The notes: generated by a model from the letters alone, not told the origin. A DNA stretch of 64,000 nucleotides from Lichenicoccus sp965277665 (GCF_965277665.1 NZ_OZ255835.1:2666001-2730000), one strand, 5' to 3'. Shown: positions 50,668 through 59,348, counted from the stretch's first letter. Translations and numbers: made by a program.

Positions 50668-50898
50668 ATGACCACGAACAAGAACACGGTGAACGAGCAG
50701 GCGCTGCCGTCGAACACCGAAAAGGATCCGGACGACTGGGCAACCGGTGCGGAGACCATGACCGGGGCCCAGGCCTCCTACCTCAAGACCCTCTGCACCG
50801 AGGCAGACGAGGCGTTCGACCCGACGCTGACCAAGGGCGAAGCCTCCAAGCGCATCGACGCGTTGCAGGCGGCGACCGGGCGCGGCAAGTCGCACTGA
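50668..50898 (+). CDS. DUF3072 small protein
   Basis: 76-aa protein of the DUF3072 family, function unknown. The family core is clear: KDPDDWATGAETMTGAQASY, LKTLCTEADEAFDP, LTKGEASKRIDALQAATGRG. It is acidic and soluble without a signal peptide, and probably a short helical (SAP-like) fold that could bind nucleic acid. A candidate EcfG promoter ends nine bases before the ATG, suggesting expression under general stress and translation from a nearly leaderless mRNA. There is no clear ribosome site. Neighbours are unrelated. Confidence 0.82.
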   Translation: MTTNKNTVNEQALPSNTEKDPDDWATGAETMTGAQASYLKTLCTEADEAFDPTLTKGEASKRIDALQAATGRGKSH

Positions 50899-51017
50899 TC
50901 GGTAATGTGTCCCGGGCGAATTCGGCCGGGTTCCGCCACCAATTGACCGCAATGCCCGCCTAACCCGGCCCCGGTGGTCGCTCTCACGTGACCGGGATCG
51001 GATCAGGGGTCGATACG

Positions 51018-52820
51018 ATGCGAACGCACAGGCTTGAGTTTCGTCTGGTGGCGATGCTGGCCGCGGCCAGTCTGCTCGCCTCGCCGCTGGGCTTGGCCGC
51101 ACCCGCGCGTGCGCAAGCGGCGGGTGATCCGCCCGGCCGCGTCGGCAGGCTGGCGCGGCTCGACGGCACGGTCAGCACGCACGGGCCGGATGCCACGCAA
51201 TGGACCCCGGCCGTGCTGAACTTCCCCTTCACGTCCGGCGACTCGCTCTGGACCGAGCCACAGGCACAGGCGGAGATCGAGATCGACAGCAGCGCGATGA
51301 CGCTCGCGGCGAGCACCGAGTTCGACCTCGCGACACTCGACGATCGCACGTTTACCGGCTCCGCACCGCAAGGCGCCGTGTTCCTGGATCTGCGCGATAT
51401 CGGGCCAGGGGAGACCTGGACGCTCGACACTCCGCGCGGTGCCGTGCAGATCGCAGCGGCCGGGCAGTATGAGATCCTGGCCGGCGATGCCAACACCCCG
51501 ACCCGCGTGGTGATCGCGCAAGGGGCGGCGCAGTTCACCAGCGGCAGCCTGGTGCTGCGTGGCGGCGCCCGGCAGATGCTGGTGGCGAGCGGCACCGACA
51601 GCCTGCAGGGCGACGTCGAGGCGCAGCCGGCGCCGGATGCCTTCCTCGCCAGCATGCTCGCGCGCGACAACACGACCGCTCCGCCGGTACCGCAGGCGGC
51701 ACTCGGCATGAGCGGCGCGGACCAGCTCGGGGCGTACGGAAGCTGGCAGCAGAACCCGCAATATGGCGAGACCTGGTATCCGCAGGTCGATCCGGGCTGG
51801 GCGCCGTACAGCGACGGCAGCTGGTCGTACGTGGAGCCCTGGGGCTGGACCTGGGTGGATGCCGAGCCCTGGGGCTTCGCACCGTTCCATTATGGCCGCT
51901 GGTTCCAGTCCGACGGGCGCTGGGGCTGGACGCCCGGCGCCGATCGAGCGCCCGGATACGGGCCCACCTACGCCCCGGCCCTGGTGGATTTCGTCGCGGT
52001 CGGTGCCGTCGCCGGCATTGCCGCCGGCGTGCTGGCCGCCTCGCTTCGCTCCGGCCGCGGCGATGTCGGCTGGGTGCCGCTCGGCCCGCATGAAGCCTTC
52101 CGTCCGGGCTACCGTGCCAGCGCCGCCTATCTGGGCCGCCTCGATCGCGGCGGCGGCTGGCACCAGCCCGCATGGAACCCAGGCGGGGGTGCAGGACAAG
52201 GCTTCATGAACCGTGGCGCCATGTCCGTCGCCCCGGCCGCCGCCCTGTTGCATTCGACACGCCTCTCCCGCTCCGGACGTGGCCCGGCGGCCGGTGCCGT
52301 GCAGCCGCTGCAAGGCGGCCTGCCGTTGCAGCCGGTCGCACAGACGCGCGGCCTGTCGGTACCCGCCGCCCGGCGGATCGGCCTGGCGTCCGGTCCCAGT
52401 CATCCAGCGGGTCCGGGTCCCACGATCGGCGCTCCGGGGCCGCGTTTCGGTGCGGCACAGCATGCGCCCGGCGGTATCGCAGCGCGCACGGCCGCGCCCG
52501 GCCCGATACCGGGCCATGGGCCGCCGGCACCGGCAGCGGGTGCGCCCCGGCCGCCGCTCCCGCATATCCAGACGCCGCGCACCACAACGCAGGGGCCAGC
52601 CTTGGCGCCGCCGCCGCACCGGCCGGCATCCCCTACCATCCAGCGTCCCGCGCGGCCGGCAATGCCGCGCGTGCAGACACCGCGTGCGGCAGCACCCTTC
52701 GGGCCACGCCCCGGCATGCCGGCGCCGCGGATGGCTCCGATGATGCGGCCTGCGGCACCTGCCTCGCCGCACGCCGCACCTCCGCCGCGTGGCGGCCGCG
52801 GCGAGCCACCCCCGCACTGA
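51018..52820 (+). CDS. Exported DUF6600/FecR-like protein with proline-rich tail
   Basis: 600-aa secreted protein. Signal peptide: FRLVAMLAAASLLASPLGLA, mature end near ARAQA. Residues about 40-210 are a FecR-like beta domain (RVGRLARLDGTVSTHGPDAT; GDSLWTEPQAQAEIEIDSSA). Residues about 245-320 are the Trp-rich DUF6600 region (YGETWYPQVDPGWAPYSDGS; GWTWVDAEPWGFAPFHYGRW; WGWTPG). The remaining 250 residues are low-complexity Pro/Ala/Gly/Arg. The ATG at 51018 follows AGGGG. Homologues are found in gammaproteobacteria and acetobacteria without a defined role; surface or periplasmic binding is a guess. Upstream 119 bp show no clear promoter. Confidence 0.78.
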   Translation: MRTHRLEFRLVAMLAAASLLASPLGLAAPARAQAAGDPPGRVGRLARLDGTVSTHGPDATQWTPAVLNFPFTSGDSLWTEPQAQAEIEIDSSAMTLAASTEFDLATLDDRTFTGSAPQGAVFLDLRDIGPGETWTLDTPRGAVQIAAAGQYEILAGDANTPTRVVIAQGAAQFTSGSLVLRGGARQMLVASGTDSLQGDVEAQPAPDAFLASMLARDNTTAPPVPQAALGMSGADQLGAYGSWQQNPQYGETWYPQVDPGWAPYSDGSWSYVEPWGWTWVDAEPWGFAPFHYGRWFQSDGRWGWTPGADRAPGYGPTYAPALVDFVAVGAVAGIAAGVLAASLRSGRGDVGWVPLGPHEAFRPGYRASAAYLGRLDRGGGWHQPAWNPGGGAGQGFMNRGAMSVAPAAALLHSTRLSRSGRGPAAGAVQPLQGGLPLQPVAQTRGLSVPAARRIGLASGPSHPAGPGPTIGAPGPRFGAAQHAPGGIAARTAAPGPIPGHGPPAPAAGAPRPPLPHIQTPRTTTQGPALAPPPHRPASPTIQRPARPAMPRVQTPRAAAPFGPRPGMPAPRMAPMMRPAAPASPHAAPPPRGGRGEPPPH

Positions 52821-52878
52821 GGGTCCTCGCCGCTGGCGTGATGCCGGGCTACCCTCGCGCGAAACTGGAGGCTCGCTG

Positions 52879-54039
52879 ATGAAGGCGCTCTACCTGCCCG
52901 GGTCGCTCAGGGTCGGCGGCGGCTCGATTGACAGCCTGCCGGATGCCCTCCGGCAGATCGGCCTGCGCGCGCCGCTGATCGTCACCGATCCGTTCATGGC
53001 CAAGAGCGGCGTGCTCGATCGCGTGCGTTCGCTCCTCGGCGCCGCCGGCATCGAACCACGCAGCTTCGCCGATGTGGTGCCGGACCCGACGGTGGCCTCG
53101 GTCGGCGCCGCCATGGCGGTGCTGCGCGGCGGCGCGCATGACTGCGTGATCGGGCTCGGCGGCGGCAGTCCGATCGACACCGCCAAGATGGTCTCGGTGC
53201 TGGCGCGGCACGACACCTCGCCGCGTGCCCTGCGCTTCCCGCATGTCCAGGACGTGCCCGGGCTGCCGGTGGTCGCGATCCCGACCACGGCCGGGACCGG
53301 CTCGGAAGCCACGCGCATGACCATCATCACCGACGAGGCGACACAGGAGAAGATGCTCTGCGTCGGGCTCGCCTACCTGCCGCGCCTCGCGATCGTCGAT
53401 TTCGAGCTGACGCTGAGCAAGCCTTGGCGCCTGACCGCCGATACCGGGCTGGACGCCCTCACCCACGCCATCGAGGCCTACGTCTCGCGGCAGCACAACC
53501 CGTTCGCCGACGCGCTGGCCTTGGCCGCCATGCGCGGCATCTGGCCGAACATCGTCACCGCCTGCACCACGCCCGCCGATCGCCCGGCACGGGAGGCGAT
53601 GATGCTGGGCGCCCTGCAGGCCGGCATGGCGTTCTCGAACGCGTCGGTGGCGCTCGTGCACGGCATGAGCCGTCCGATCGGCGCGCACTTCCATGTCGCG
53701 CACGGGCTGTCGAACGCCATGCTGCTGCCGGCCGTCACCGCCTGGTCGATCGCGGCGGCCGAGGCGCGCTACGCCGACTGCGCCCGTGCGATGGGTGTGG
53801 CGGCGGCCGGCGCCGACCGGGACGCGGCACTCGCGCTGGTCGCGGCCCTCGATGCGATGAACCGCAGACTCGAAGTGCCGACCCCGCGCGGTTATGGCAT
53901 CGATGCCGAACGCTGGACCGCGCTGCTGCCGCTGATGGCCGAGCAGGCGATCGCCTCCGGGTCGCCCGGCAACAACCCGCTGGTTCCGGATGCCGTCTCG
54001 ATCATCGCGCTCTATCGCGAAATCTGGGATCGCGGCTGA
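52879..54039 (+). CDS. Iron-containing alcohol dehydrogenase
   Basis: Group III (Fe-type) alcohol dehydrogenase of 386 aa. The ATG at 52879 follows GGAGGCTCGCTG. NAD-binding GLGGGSPIDTAKMV, AIPTTAGTGSEATRMTIITD, and the metal-ligand segments DALTHAIEAYVSRQHNPFAD and LVHGMSRPIGAHFHVAHGLS (three His) are all in place. The family covers NAD-dependent oxidation or reduction of short alcohols and diols, such as 1,3-propanediol or lactaldehyde. It converges with lactate permease 18 bp away, hinting at a lactaldehyde/lactate role, but orientation gives no operon support. Confidence 0.9.
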   Translation: MKALYLPGSLRVGGGSIDSLPDALRQIGLRAPLIVTDPFMAKSGVLDRVRSLLGAAGIEPRSFADVVPDPTVASVGAAMAVLRGGAHDCVIGLGGGSPIDTAKMVSVLARHDTSPRALRFPHVQDVPGLPVVAIPTTAGTGSEATRMTIITDEATQEKMLCVGLAYLPRLAIVDFELTLSKPWRLTADTGLDALTHAIEAYVSRQHNPFADALALAAMRGIWPNIVTACTTPADRPAREAMMLGALQAGMAFSNASVALVHGMSRPIGAHFHVAHGLSNAMLLPAVTAWSIAAAEARYADCARAMGVAAAGADRDAALALVAALDAMNRRLEVPTPRGYGIDAERWTALLPLMAEQAIASGSPGNNPLVPDAVSIIALYREIWDRG

Positions 54040-54057
54040 CCCATCCGCGGAAGGGTC

Positions 54058-55677
54058 TCAGTGCGGCACCATCCAGTGGAAGACGAACTGCTGCAGCACG
54101 GCGATCAGGCCGAGCAGGGTCGTCAGGATGATGGAATGCTTGAAGGTCTTCGAGAAGACGAGGCCTTCCTGGCCCTTGAGCGGGGTGACCGAAACGCCGG
54201 TCGAGATGTTCTGCGGCGAGATCATCTTGCCGAGCACGCCGCCCGACGAGCCGGTTGCGGCGAACAGCAGCGGGTCGAGCCCGAGCTGGTGCGCGGCCAC
54301 GACCTGGAGATTGCCGAACAGGGCGTTGCCGGACGTGTCGCTGCCCGAGAGGGCCACCGCGACCCAGCCGAGAAAGGCCGAAACGAACGCGAAGAACAGG
54401 CCGAGATGCGCGGCTCCGTCACCGAGCGTGTAGGTCATCCCGGAGAAGTTCATCAGGAAGGCGAGGCCCATGATGACGGAGACGGTCATCACCGCGATGC
54501 GGACCTGCCGCCACGTGGTGACGGCGCAGGCGACGAAGCGCCTCGGGGATACCCGGAACAGCAGCGCCGTGAGCACGGCGGCGAACAGGATCGCGGTGCC
54601 GGTCGAGAGCGGCTCGAAGCTCCAGACCGCCGCATAGGACTTGTGATACAGCGTGATATAGACGGCCTTGTCGAGACCGGGCCAGCTGATCGTCCGCCGG
54701 CCGATCGCGGACAGGCCGAGCTGCGTCCAGGCGATCACGACGACGCTGACGACGATCCAGGGGATCCAGCCCTGCCACGGCGAGAGGCGCGGTGCCGCCG
54801 CGGCGCTCATCGAAACCGCTGACGGATGCAGGTCGGTCTTGGCGGCAAACATCGGATCCGGCTTCGGGCGCCAGACGCGCAGGAAAAGCACGGTGATGAT
54901 GAGCGAGCCGAGGGATGCGAAGACGTCCGTCAGACGGTAGTCGAAGTAGTTGGATACCCCGAACTGGATGAGCGCGAACGAGCCGCCGGCGATCAACAGC
55001 AGAGGCCAGAGTGCCGCGATCGAACGGCGGCCGCCAAAGACGCCCATGACGTAGAAGGGCAGCAGGAAGGCGAGGAACGGAAGCTGCCGTCCGATCATCG
55101 CGCCGAGCTGTGCGGCTGGCAGATGGGTGATCGCGCCGAGCACCGTCACCGGGATGCCGAGTGCCCCGTAGGCGACCGGCGCGGTGTCGAAGATCAGCGA
55201 GTAGGTTACCGCCTCGAGCGGTTCCCAGCCGACCAGGATCAGGAGCGAGGACGAGATCGCAATCGTCGAGCCGAAGCCGGCGATGCCCTCGAGCAGGGCG
55301 CCAAAACAGAATCCGACGACGATCAGGACGATGCGGCGATCGGGCGGCAGGTTGTCGAGGATCCACTGGCGGAACGCGTCGAAGCGTCCGCTCTCGACCG
55401 CGATATTGTAGAGCAGTAGCGCATTGACCGCGATCCACATGACCGGCCAGAGCGCGAACACCATGCCATTGAGCGTGCTGTCGACCGCGAGGAACACCGG
55501 CATGCGCCAGAACAGGATCGCCGTCACGAGGCCGACGACGAGGCCGCCGACAGAGGCCTGCCAGGCCGGGCGACGCAGGATGCCGAGCATGACGAGAACG
55601 GTCGCGATCGGCAACGCGGCCACGATGAAGGACAGCAACAGGCTGCCCCCGATTGGCGTCAGGTCCTGATGGAACAA
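54058..55677 (-). CDS. lctP: L-lactate permease
   Basis: LctP/GlcA-family proton symporter for lactate or glycolate, 539 aa with about 12-14 helices. Family signatures include WQASVGGLVVGLVTAILFWR, IVVGFCFGALLEGIAGFGST, the long hydrophilic loop near 270-300, LMNFSGMTYTLGDGAAHLG, LGWVAVALSGSDTSGNALFG and GSSGGVLGKMISPQNISTGV. The start is a TTG at 55677 (M-F-H-Q-D-L) with a G-rich site (GGGGGGAAAGC) upstream. No lactate dehydrogenase or regulator is adjacent. The 120 bases upstream before the family A hairpin should hold its promoter, but none stood out. Confidence 0.94.
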   Translation of the reverse strand: MFHQDLTPIGGSLLLSFIVAALPIATVLVMLGILRRPAWQASVGGLVVGLVTAILFWRMPVFLAVDSTLNGMVFALWPVMWIAVNALLLYNIAVESGRFDAFRQWILDNLPPDRRIVLIVVGFCFGALLEGIAGFGSTIAISSSLLILVGWEPLEAVTYSLIFDTAPVAYGALGIPVTVLGAITHLPAAQLGAMIGRQLPFLAFLLPFYVMGVFGGRRSIAALWPLLLIAGGSFALIQFGVSNYFDYRLTDVFASLGSLIITVLFLRVWRPKPDPMFAAKTDLHPSAVSMSAAAAPRLSPWQGWIPWIVVSVVVIAWTQLGLSAIGRRTISWPGLDKAVYITLYHKSYAAVWSFEPLSTGTAILFAAVLTALLFRVSPRRFVACAVTTWRQVRIAVMTVSVIMGLAFLMNFSGMTYTLGDGAAHLGLFFAFVSAFLGWVAVALSGSDTSGNALFGNLQVVAAHQLGLDPLLFAATGSSGGVLGKMISPQNISTGVSVTPLKGQEGLVFSKTFKHSIILTTLLGLIAVLQQFVFHWMVPH

Positions 55678-55796
55678 GCTTTCCCCCCGGGAGCATCTTC
55701 GTTCTTGTTATCGAGCACTTAAGCAGCCGCTTCGTCGAAATGATAGGCCGCCGCCGGGGGAACCATCGTCGCAGCGAGCCTAGGTGGCTTGACCCA

Positions 55797-55930
55797 AGAG
55801 GCTGCTTGCAAACGCCTGATGCTGGATGAGAGCGGCCCTTCCTGGGCCGCGCCCGGCGTGGCTTTCCGAGCGCCGGAGCGGAGAAAAGCCGCGTCGGATC
55901 GCCAGCAGCAGGTGTTTGCAAGCAGCCTCT
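55797..55930 (+). repeat. Long-hairpin repeat, family A, copy 5
   Basis: 134-bp element, the shortest complete copy. The 29-bp arms (both start AGAGGCTGCTTGCAAAC) differ at only two positions. The core retains CGCCGGAGCGGAG and CGCGTCGGATCGCCAGC but has lost the CGGCC hairpin seen in copy 1. It ends at 55930, directly abutting the TAG stop of metC (55931-55933). Confidence 0.9.
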
Positions 55931-57175
55931 CTACTCGGAGGCGGCCCGGAGTACCGCCAGGCCGCCTTCGAGATCGGCGATCAGCTCGTCCGGATCCTCC
56001 AGCCCGACATGCAGCCGGCAGGCGGGACCGGCGAACCGGCTGCTCTCCAGGGTGCGGGTGATGGTCGGGTTGCTCGGCAGCGCCAGGCTCTCATAGCCGC
56101 CCCAGGATTCGCCGATCGCGAACAGGCCGAGCGCATCCACCATCGCATCCACCGCCGCCTGGCTGAAGCCCGGCCGGAACACCACGCCGAACAGGCTGCT
56201 GGCGCCGGTGAAGTCGCGCGCCCAGTACTCGTGCCCGGGCGAGCCCGGCAGCGCCGGGTGCAGCACCTGCAGGACCTCGGGACGCGCCTCGAGCCAGAGC
56301 GCCACCTCCAGTGCCGATGCGGCCTGCCTTTCCAGCCGGACGCCGAGCGTGCGCAGGCCGCGCAAGGCGAGCCAGCAATCGTCCGGGCTCGCGTACTGGC
56401 CGAGTTGCAATGCCCCGTCGCGTAGCACCTGCCAGTCGTTGTCGTCGGCCACCGTGATCGCGCCGAGGATCAGGTCGGCATGGCCGCCGGCATACTTGGT
56501 GAGGGCCTGGATCGACACATCGACGCCGTGCTCGAACGGCTGGAACACGTGCAGGCCCCAGGTATTGTCCAGGATCAGCTTGGCGCCATGCTCGTGCGCG
56601 ACGCGGGCCAGCATCGGCACGTCCTGCACCTCGAAGGTATGGCTGCCCGGGCTCTCGGCCAGCACCACCTGGGTGTTCGGACGCATCAGCGCGTGCAGCG
56701 CCGCTTGCGGCAGCATCGGCTCGTAGTAGGTGGTCTCGATGCCCATGCGCTGCAGCATGGTGTCGCAGAACCGTCGCGTCGGACCATAGACGCAGTCCGG
56801 CATCAGGCAGTGCCCCCCGGCGCCGAGGAAAGCGAGCAACGGCGTGGTGCAGGCGGCCGAGCCGGACGAGACGATCTGGCTGTGGGTGCCGCCCTCGATC
56901 TCCGCGATCGCGGCTTCCAGGTGGAACTGTGTCGGCGTCCCGCAGGCGCCGTAGGTCAGCTCGTGCGCATAGCGGCGCGCGCCGTTCTGGCGCAGCGCCC
57001 GCAGGGTCGGGAACAGCACCGTCGAACCGCGCGACACCGGCGGATTGACGAAGCCGTGCGCCTCGGCCGCCGCATCGGCGTCGCCGCGGCCGATTTCGGG
57101 ATCGCTGCGCCCGGCGCGTACCAGGCGGGTCGACAGCGTACGCCAGCCGGCCGAGACGCGCTCAGGTCCCGTCAT
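55931..57175 (-). CDS. metC: Cystathionine beta-lyase (Cys/Met metabolism PLP enzyme)
   Basis: PLP-dependent lyase that splits cystathionine to homocysteine, pyruvate and ammonia; 414 aa. Visible motifs are GFVNPPVSRGSTVLFPTL, RYAHELTYGACGTPTQFHLE, EGGTHSQIVSSGSAACTTPL, ILDNTWGLHVFQP and the PLP lysine in SIQALTKYAGGHADLILGAI, with DFTGASSLFGVVF near the end. The GTPTQFHLEAAIAEIEGG form is that of MetC rather than gamma-lyases. The ATG at 57175 is the last of four ATGs spaced 17 bp apart, each with its own ribosome site, between sseA and this gene. The stop abuts a family A hairpin. Confidence 0.92.
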   Translation of the reverse strand: MTGPERVSAGWRTLSTRLVRAGRSDPEIGRGDADAAAEAHGFVNPPVSRGSTVLFPTLRALRQNGARRYAHELTYGACGTPTQFHLEAAIAEIEGGTHSQIVSSGSAACTTPLLAFLGAGGHCLMPDCVYGPTRRFCDTMLQRMGIETTYYEPMLPQAALHALMRPNTQVVLAESPGSHTFEVQDVPMLARVAHEHGAKLILDNTWGLHVFQPFEHGVDVSIQALTKYAGGHADLILGAITVADDNDWQVLRDGALQLGQYASPDDCWLALRGLRTLGVRLERQAASALEVALWLEARPEVLQVLHPALPGSPGHEYWARDFTGASSLFGVVFRPGFSQAAVDAMVDALGLFAIGESWGGYESLALPSNPTITRTLESSRFAGPACRLHVGLEDPDELIADLEGGLAVLRAASE

Positions 57176-57238
57176 GCCCAGTCTCCCGTCATGCCCAGTC
57201 TCCCGTCATGCCCAGTCTCCCGTCATGACTGGTCTCCG
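57171..57238 (-). repeat. 17-bp tandem repeat making a chain of coupled micro-ORFs between sseA and metC
   Basis: Four units of 17 bp, three identical and one diverged. Read on the minus strand, each unit is GGGAGACTGGGCATGAC-like: a ribosome site (GGAG, seven bases before) plus an ATGA. ATGs fall at 57224-57226, 57207-57209, 57190-57192 and 57173-57175. The first three each open the same six-codon frame M-T-G-D-W-A and end in a TGA that overlaps the next ATG; the fourth is metC. The sseA TGA overlaps the first ATG. Micro-ORFs: 57206-57226, 57189-57209, 57172-57192. The sequence is certain; translation of the micro-ORFs is inferred. Confidence 0.9.
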
Positions 57239-58158
57239 GCCGTGCCGCGCGGCAACTCCGGATGGCTGGCCCATTCGGTCCAGGAGCCGTCGAACAGCGC
57301 GCCGGGCGGATAGCCCGCGACACTCAGGCCGAGCGACAGCACCGAGGCGGTCAGGCCGGAGCCGCAGGTGGTGACCACGCTGCTCTGGGGCCCGATGCCG
57401 GCGGCCGCGAACAGGTCGCGCAGGGCCGCCGGCGGCAGCATGCGCCGGTCGTCGGTGAGCAAGGCGGTAAAGGGCAGGCTGGCGCTGCCGGGGATATGGC
57501 CACCGGGCAGGCCGGCACGCGGCTCGGGCGCTGTGCCCGCCCAGCGGCCGCGGCTGCGCGCGTCGACGACCAGCGCGGCCCGTTCGCCGGCGGCGATCCG
57601 GATCATGTCGCCGAGGCCGACGAGGCGCTCGCTGCGCAGCCTCGGCGTGAAGCGGGCGTCCGCCGCGGGCGACGGCTCACCGGTCTCGATCGGCCCCGTC
57701 TCGATCGGCCCCGTCTTGATCGGCCCCGTCTCGATCGGGTAGTCCAGCCCGCGCCAGCCCTGCAGGCCGCCATCGAGTACCTGCACGGTGTCGTGGCCGA
57801 ACAGGCCGAACAGCCACCAGCCACGTGCCGCACCGACGAGGCCGGCCTGGTCGTACAGCACCACCCGGCTGGCACCGCCCACGCCCAGCGCCGCGGCCAG
57901 GCGCGCGAACCGGCCCTGGCTCGGCACCATGTGCGGCAAGGCGCCCTCCGGGTCGGAGAAGGCGTCGATGTCGAAGCGGCGCGCGCCCGGCAGATGCGCC
58001 GCCAGGAACCGTTCCTGCGGATCGTAGCGCTCACCCGGCAGCAGGACGGTCGCGTCGAGCAGCACGAGATCCTGGGAAAGCGTGGGACCCTGGGAAAGCA
58101 GGGGGTCGGGGGCTCCGAGCAGGGCGCGCAGATCGTGCGGAGTGATCAGCGGTGTCAT
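57223..58158 (-). CDS. sseA: 3-mercaptopyruvate/thiosulfate sulfurtransferase
   Basis: Two-domain rhodanese of 311 aa that transfers sulfur from 3-mercaptopyruvate or thiosulfate through a cysteine persulfide. The N-terminal domain is inactive (LVLLDATVLLPGERYDPQER; VVLYDQAG where the active Cys would be). The C-terminal domain carries the active loop TTCGSGLTASVLSLGL, the C-G-S-G-x-T pattern of mercaptopyruvate enzymes. Between them a linker repeats G-P-I-E-T from a 15-bp tandem repeat. It lies 57 bp after the XRE regulator and is coupled to metC through the micro-ORF chain, so the operon joins Cys breakdown with cystathionine cleavage. Confidence 0.92.
   Translation of the reverse strand: MTPLITPHDLRALLGAPDPLLSQGPTLSQDLVLLDATVLLPGERYDPQERFLAAHLPGARRFDIDAFSDPEGALPHMVPSQGRFARLAAALGVGGASRVVLYDQAGLVGAARGWWLFGLFGHDTVQVLDGGLQGWRGLDYPIETGPIKTGPIETGPIETGEPSPAADARFTPRLRSERLVGLGDMIRIAAGERAALVVDARSRGRWAGTAPEPRAGLPGGHIPGSASLPFTALLTDDRRMLPPAALRDLFAAAGIGPQSSVVTTCGSGLTASVLSLGLSVAGYPPGALFDGSWTEWASHPELPRGTAGDQS
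57681..57738 (-). repeat. 15-bp in-frame tandem repeat in sseA linker
   Basis: Three full and one partial copy of CGGCCCCGTCTCGAT (plus strand), coding about four G-P-I-(E/K)-T units between the two rhodanese domains. One copy has a C-to-T change giving Lys. In-frame, so copy number can vary without loss of function. Confidence 0.9.
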
Positions 58159-58215
58159 GCGGACGGGTCCCGTGAGGCGCCCTCGCGGGAGTGCGAGTCG
58201 TGCGGTCTCAGCAGA

Positions 58216-59100
58216 TCACTGCACGGCGTGTGCCGCAAGCAACTCCCGGACCCGGCGCGCCGCGGCGGCGCCCTTCAGGCTGTCGCGCCACATCGCCTCC
58301 GCCACCCGCTGGTGCGAGCTGACCGCCTCCGGCGCGCTGGTGACCAGGGCCACGCCGTTGGCATTGACGCAGCTCGCATCGCTGCGGAACGGGTTGATCG
58401 CGAGCGCCGCCCGGTCGCGCTGCCGCAGCAGGGTGCAGGTGGTGGTCGGCTCGGCGCCGGGGATCAGGCTGAACTGCAGCCCCATCGGCTCGGTCTCGAG
58501 CATGGCGGCGATGTTCTGCACCTCGGCGCTGGCGACCCGACGACAATGGGCGCGCAGCGTCGGGCTCACTCGCATGCTTTCGGCGACCCCCTGCTCGAGG
58601 AAGCGCTGCAGCACCGGCTCGGCGATCATGGTGATGAGGTTGGGGCGGCGTAGCTGGTAGGCGCGCTTGCGGGCCGCCATGATGCCGAGCACCTGCTCGG
58701 ACAGCGCCCGCGTCGTCGGCGCGTCGGCGCCGGACTGCTCGGCGGTCTCCGCGAAGACCTGCGCCAGCAGCGCGTCATAGTCGTCCGAGGTGACCAGGTA
58801 GGCCAGCGGCTCGCCGACCTGCAGGACCTGGTCGGCGGTCTCCTCGAGCTGGCGCATGCGTTCGAAGAAGCCGATCGTGCGGCTGTAGTACTCGACGCCG
58901 ATGCCGAGCAGCGAGAGCGGCGAGATCTTGAGCAGCTCGGCCAGACGCTGGACCGTGTCGAGCTTGATCACCTCGCCCTTCTCGTAGCGGTAGAGGGCCG
59001 CGCGTGACACGCCGAGCCTGGCTGCGATCTCCTCGGCACGCATGCCGGATTCCAGGCGGTAGGCTCTCAACTGCTGGCCGATCTCGTTCAGTCGCATCAT
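58216..59100 (-). CDS. XRE-family transcriptional regulator
   Basis: 294-aa regulator. Residues about 5-60 are a Cro/cI helix-turn-helix (IGQQLRAYRLESGMRAEEIA, ARLGVSRAALYRYEKGEVIK, LAELLKISPLSLLGIG). The rest is an all-alpha/beta effector domain (EYYSRTIGFFERMRQLEETA; AEVQNIAAMLETEPMGLQFS) that I do not recognise. It is the first gene of an apparent operon with sseA and metC, and so may sense a sulfur metabolite or control those genes. The start is the ATG at 59100 (a second ATG follows at once). The 248 bases upstream are locally AT-rich and shared with the divergent AI-2E-family gene. Confidence 0.85.
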   Translation of the reverse strand: MMRLNEIGQQLRAYRLESGMRAEEIAARLGVSRAALYRYEKGEVIKLDTVQRLAELLKISPLSLLGIGVEYYSRTIGFFERMRQLEETADQVLQVGEPLAYLVTSDDYDALLAQVFAETAEQSGADAPTTRALSEQVLGIMAARKRAYQLRRPNLITMIAEPVLQRFLEQGVAESMRVSPTLRAHCRRVASAEVQNIAAMLETEPMGLQFSLIPGAEPTTTCTLLRQRDRAALAINPFRSDASCVNANGVALVTSAPEAVSSHQRVAEAMWRDSLKGAAAARRVRELLAAHAVQ

Positions 59101-59348
59101 CTCTGTCCCTGACCCGTCCGGGTGCCGCCGCGCGCCCGTATCCCAAAAAAGCTGGTCCCGCGAATGTGGAGCACCGAATCCATCAATAACACGTTAAAGC
59201 ACGTGTTTCGCCTCATTGCATCACGTAATAGTTTTCTTCTCAAAACATTGGCGGTTTTTCGCGTGGCGCGGTTCCCGCCGCCTCTCGCCCCCGCGTGCGT
59301 TAAATGGGAAGGTCGCAGCCGACGGAAAAGCCCGGGCGAAAGGTGTGC

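Noticed and set aside
57171..57238. The 17-bp tandem repeat read as a CRISPR-like or replication iteron array
   Set aside because: Units are directly adjacent with no spacers, there are only four, and they coincide exactly with start/stop signals between two genes.
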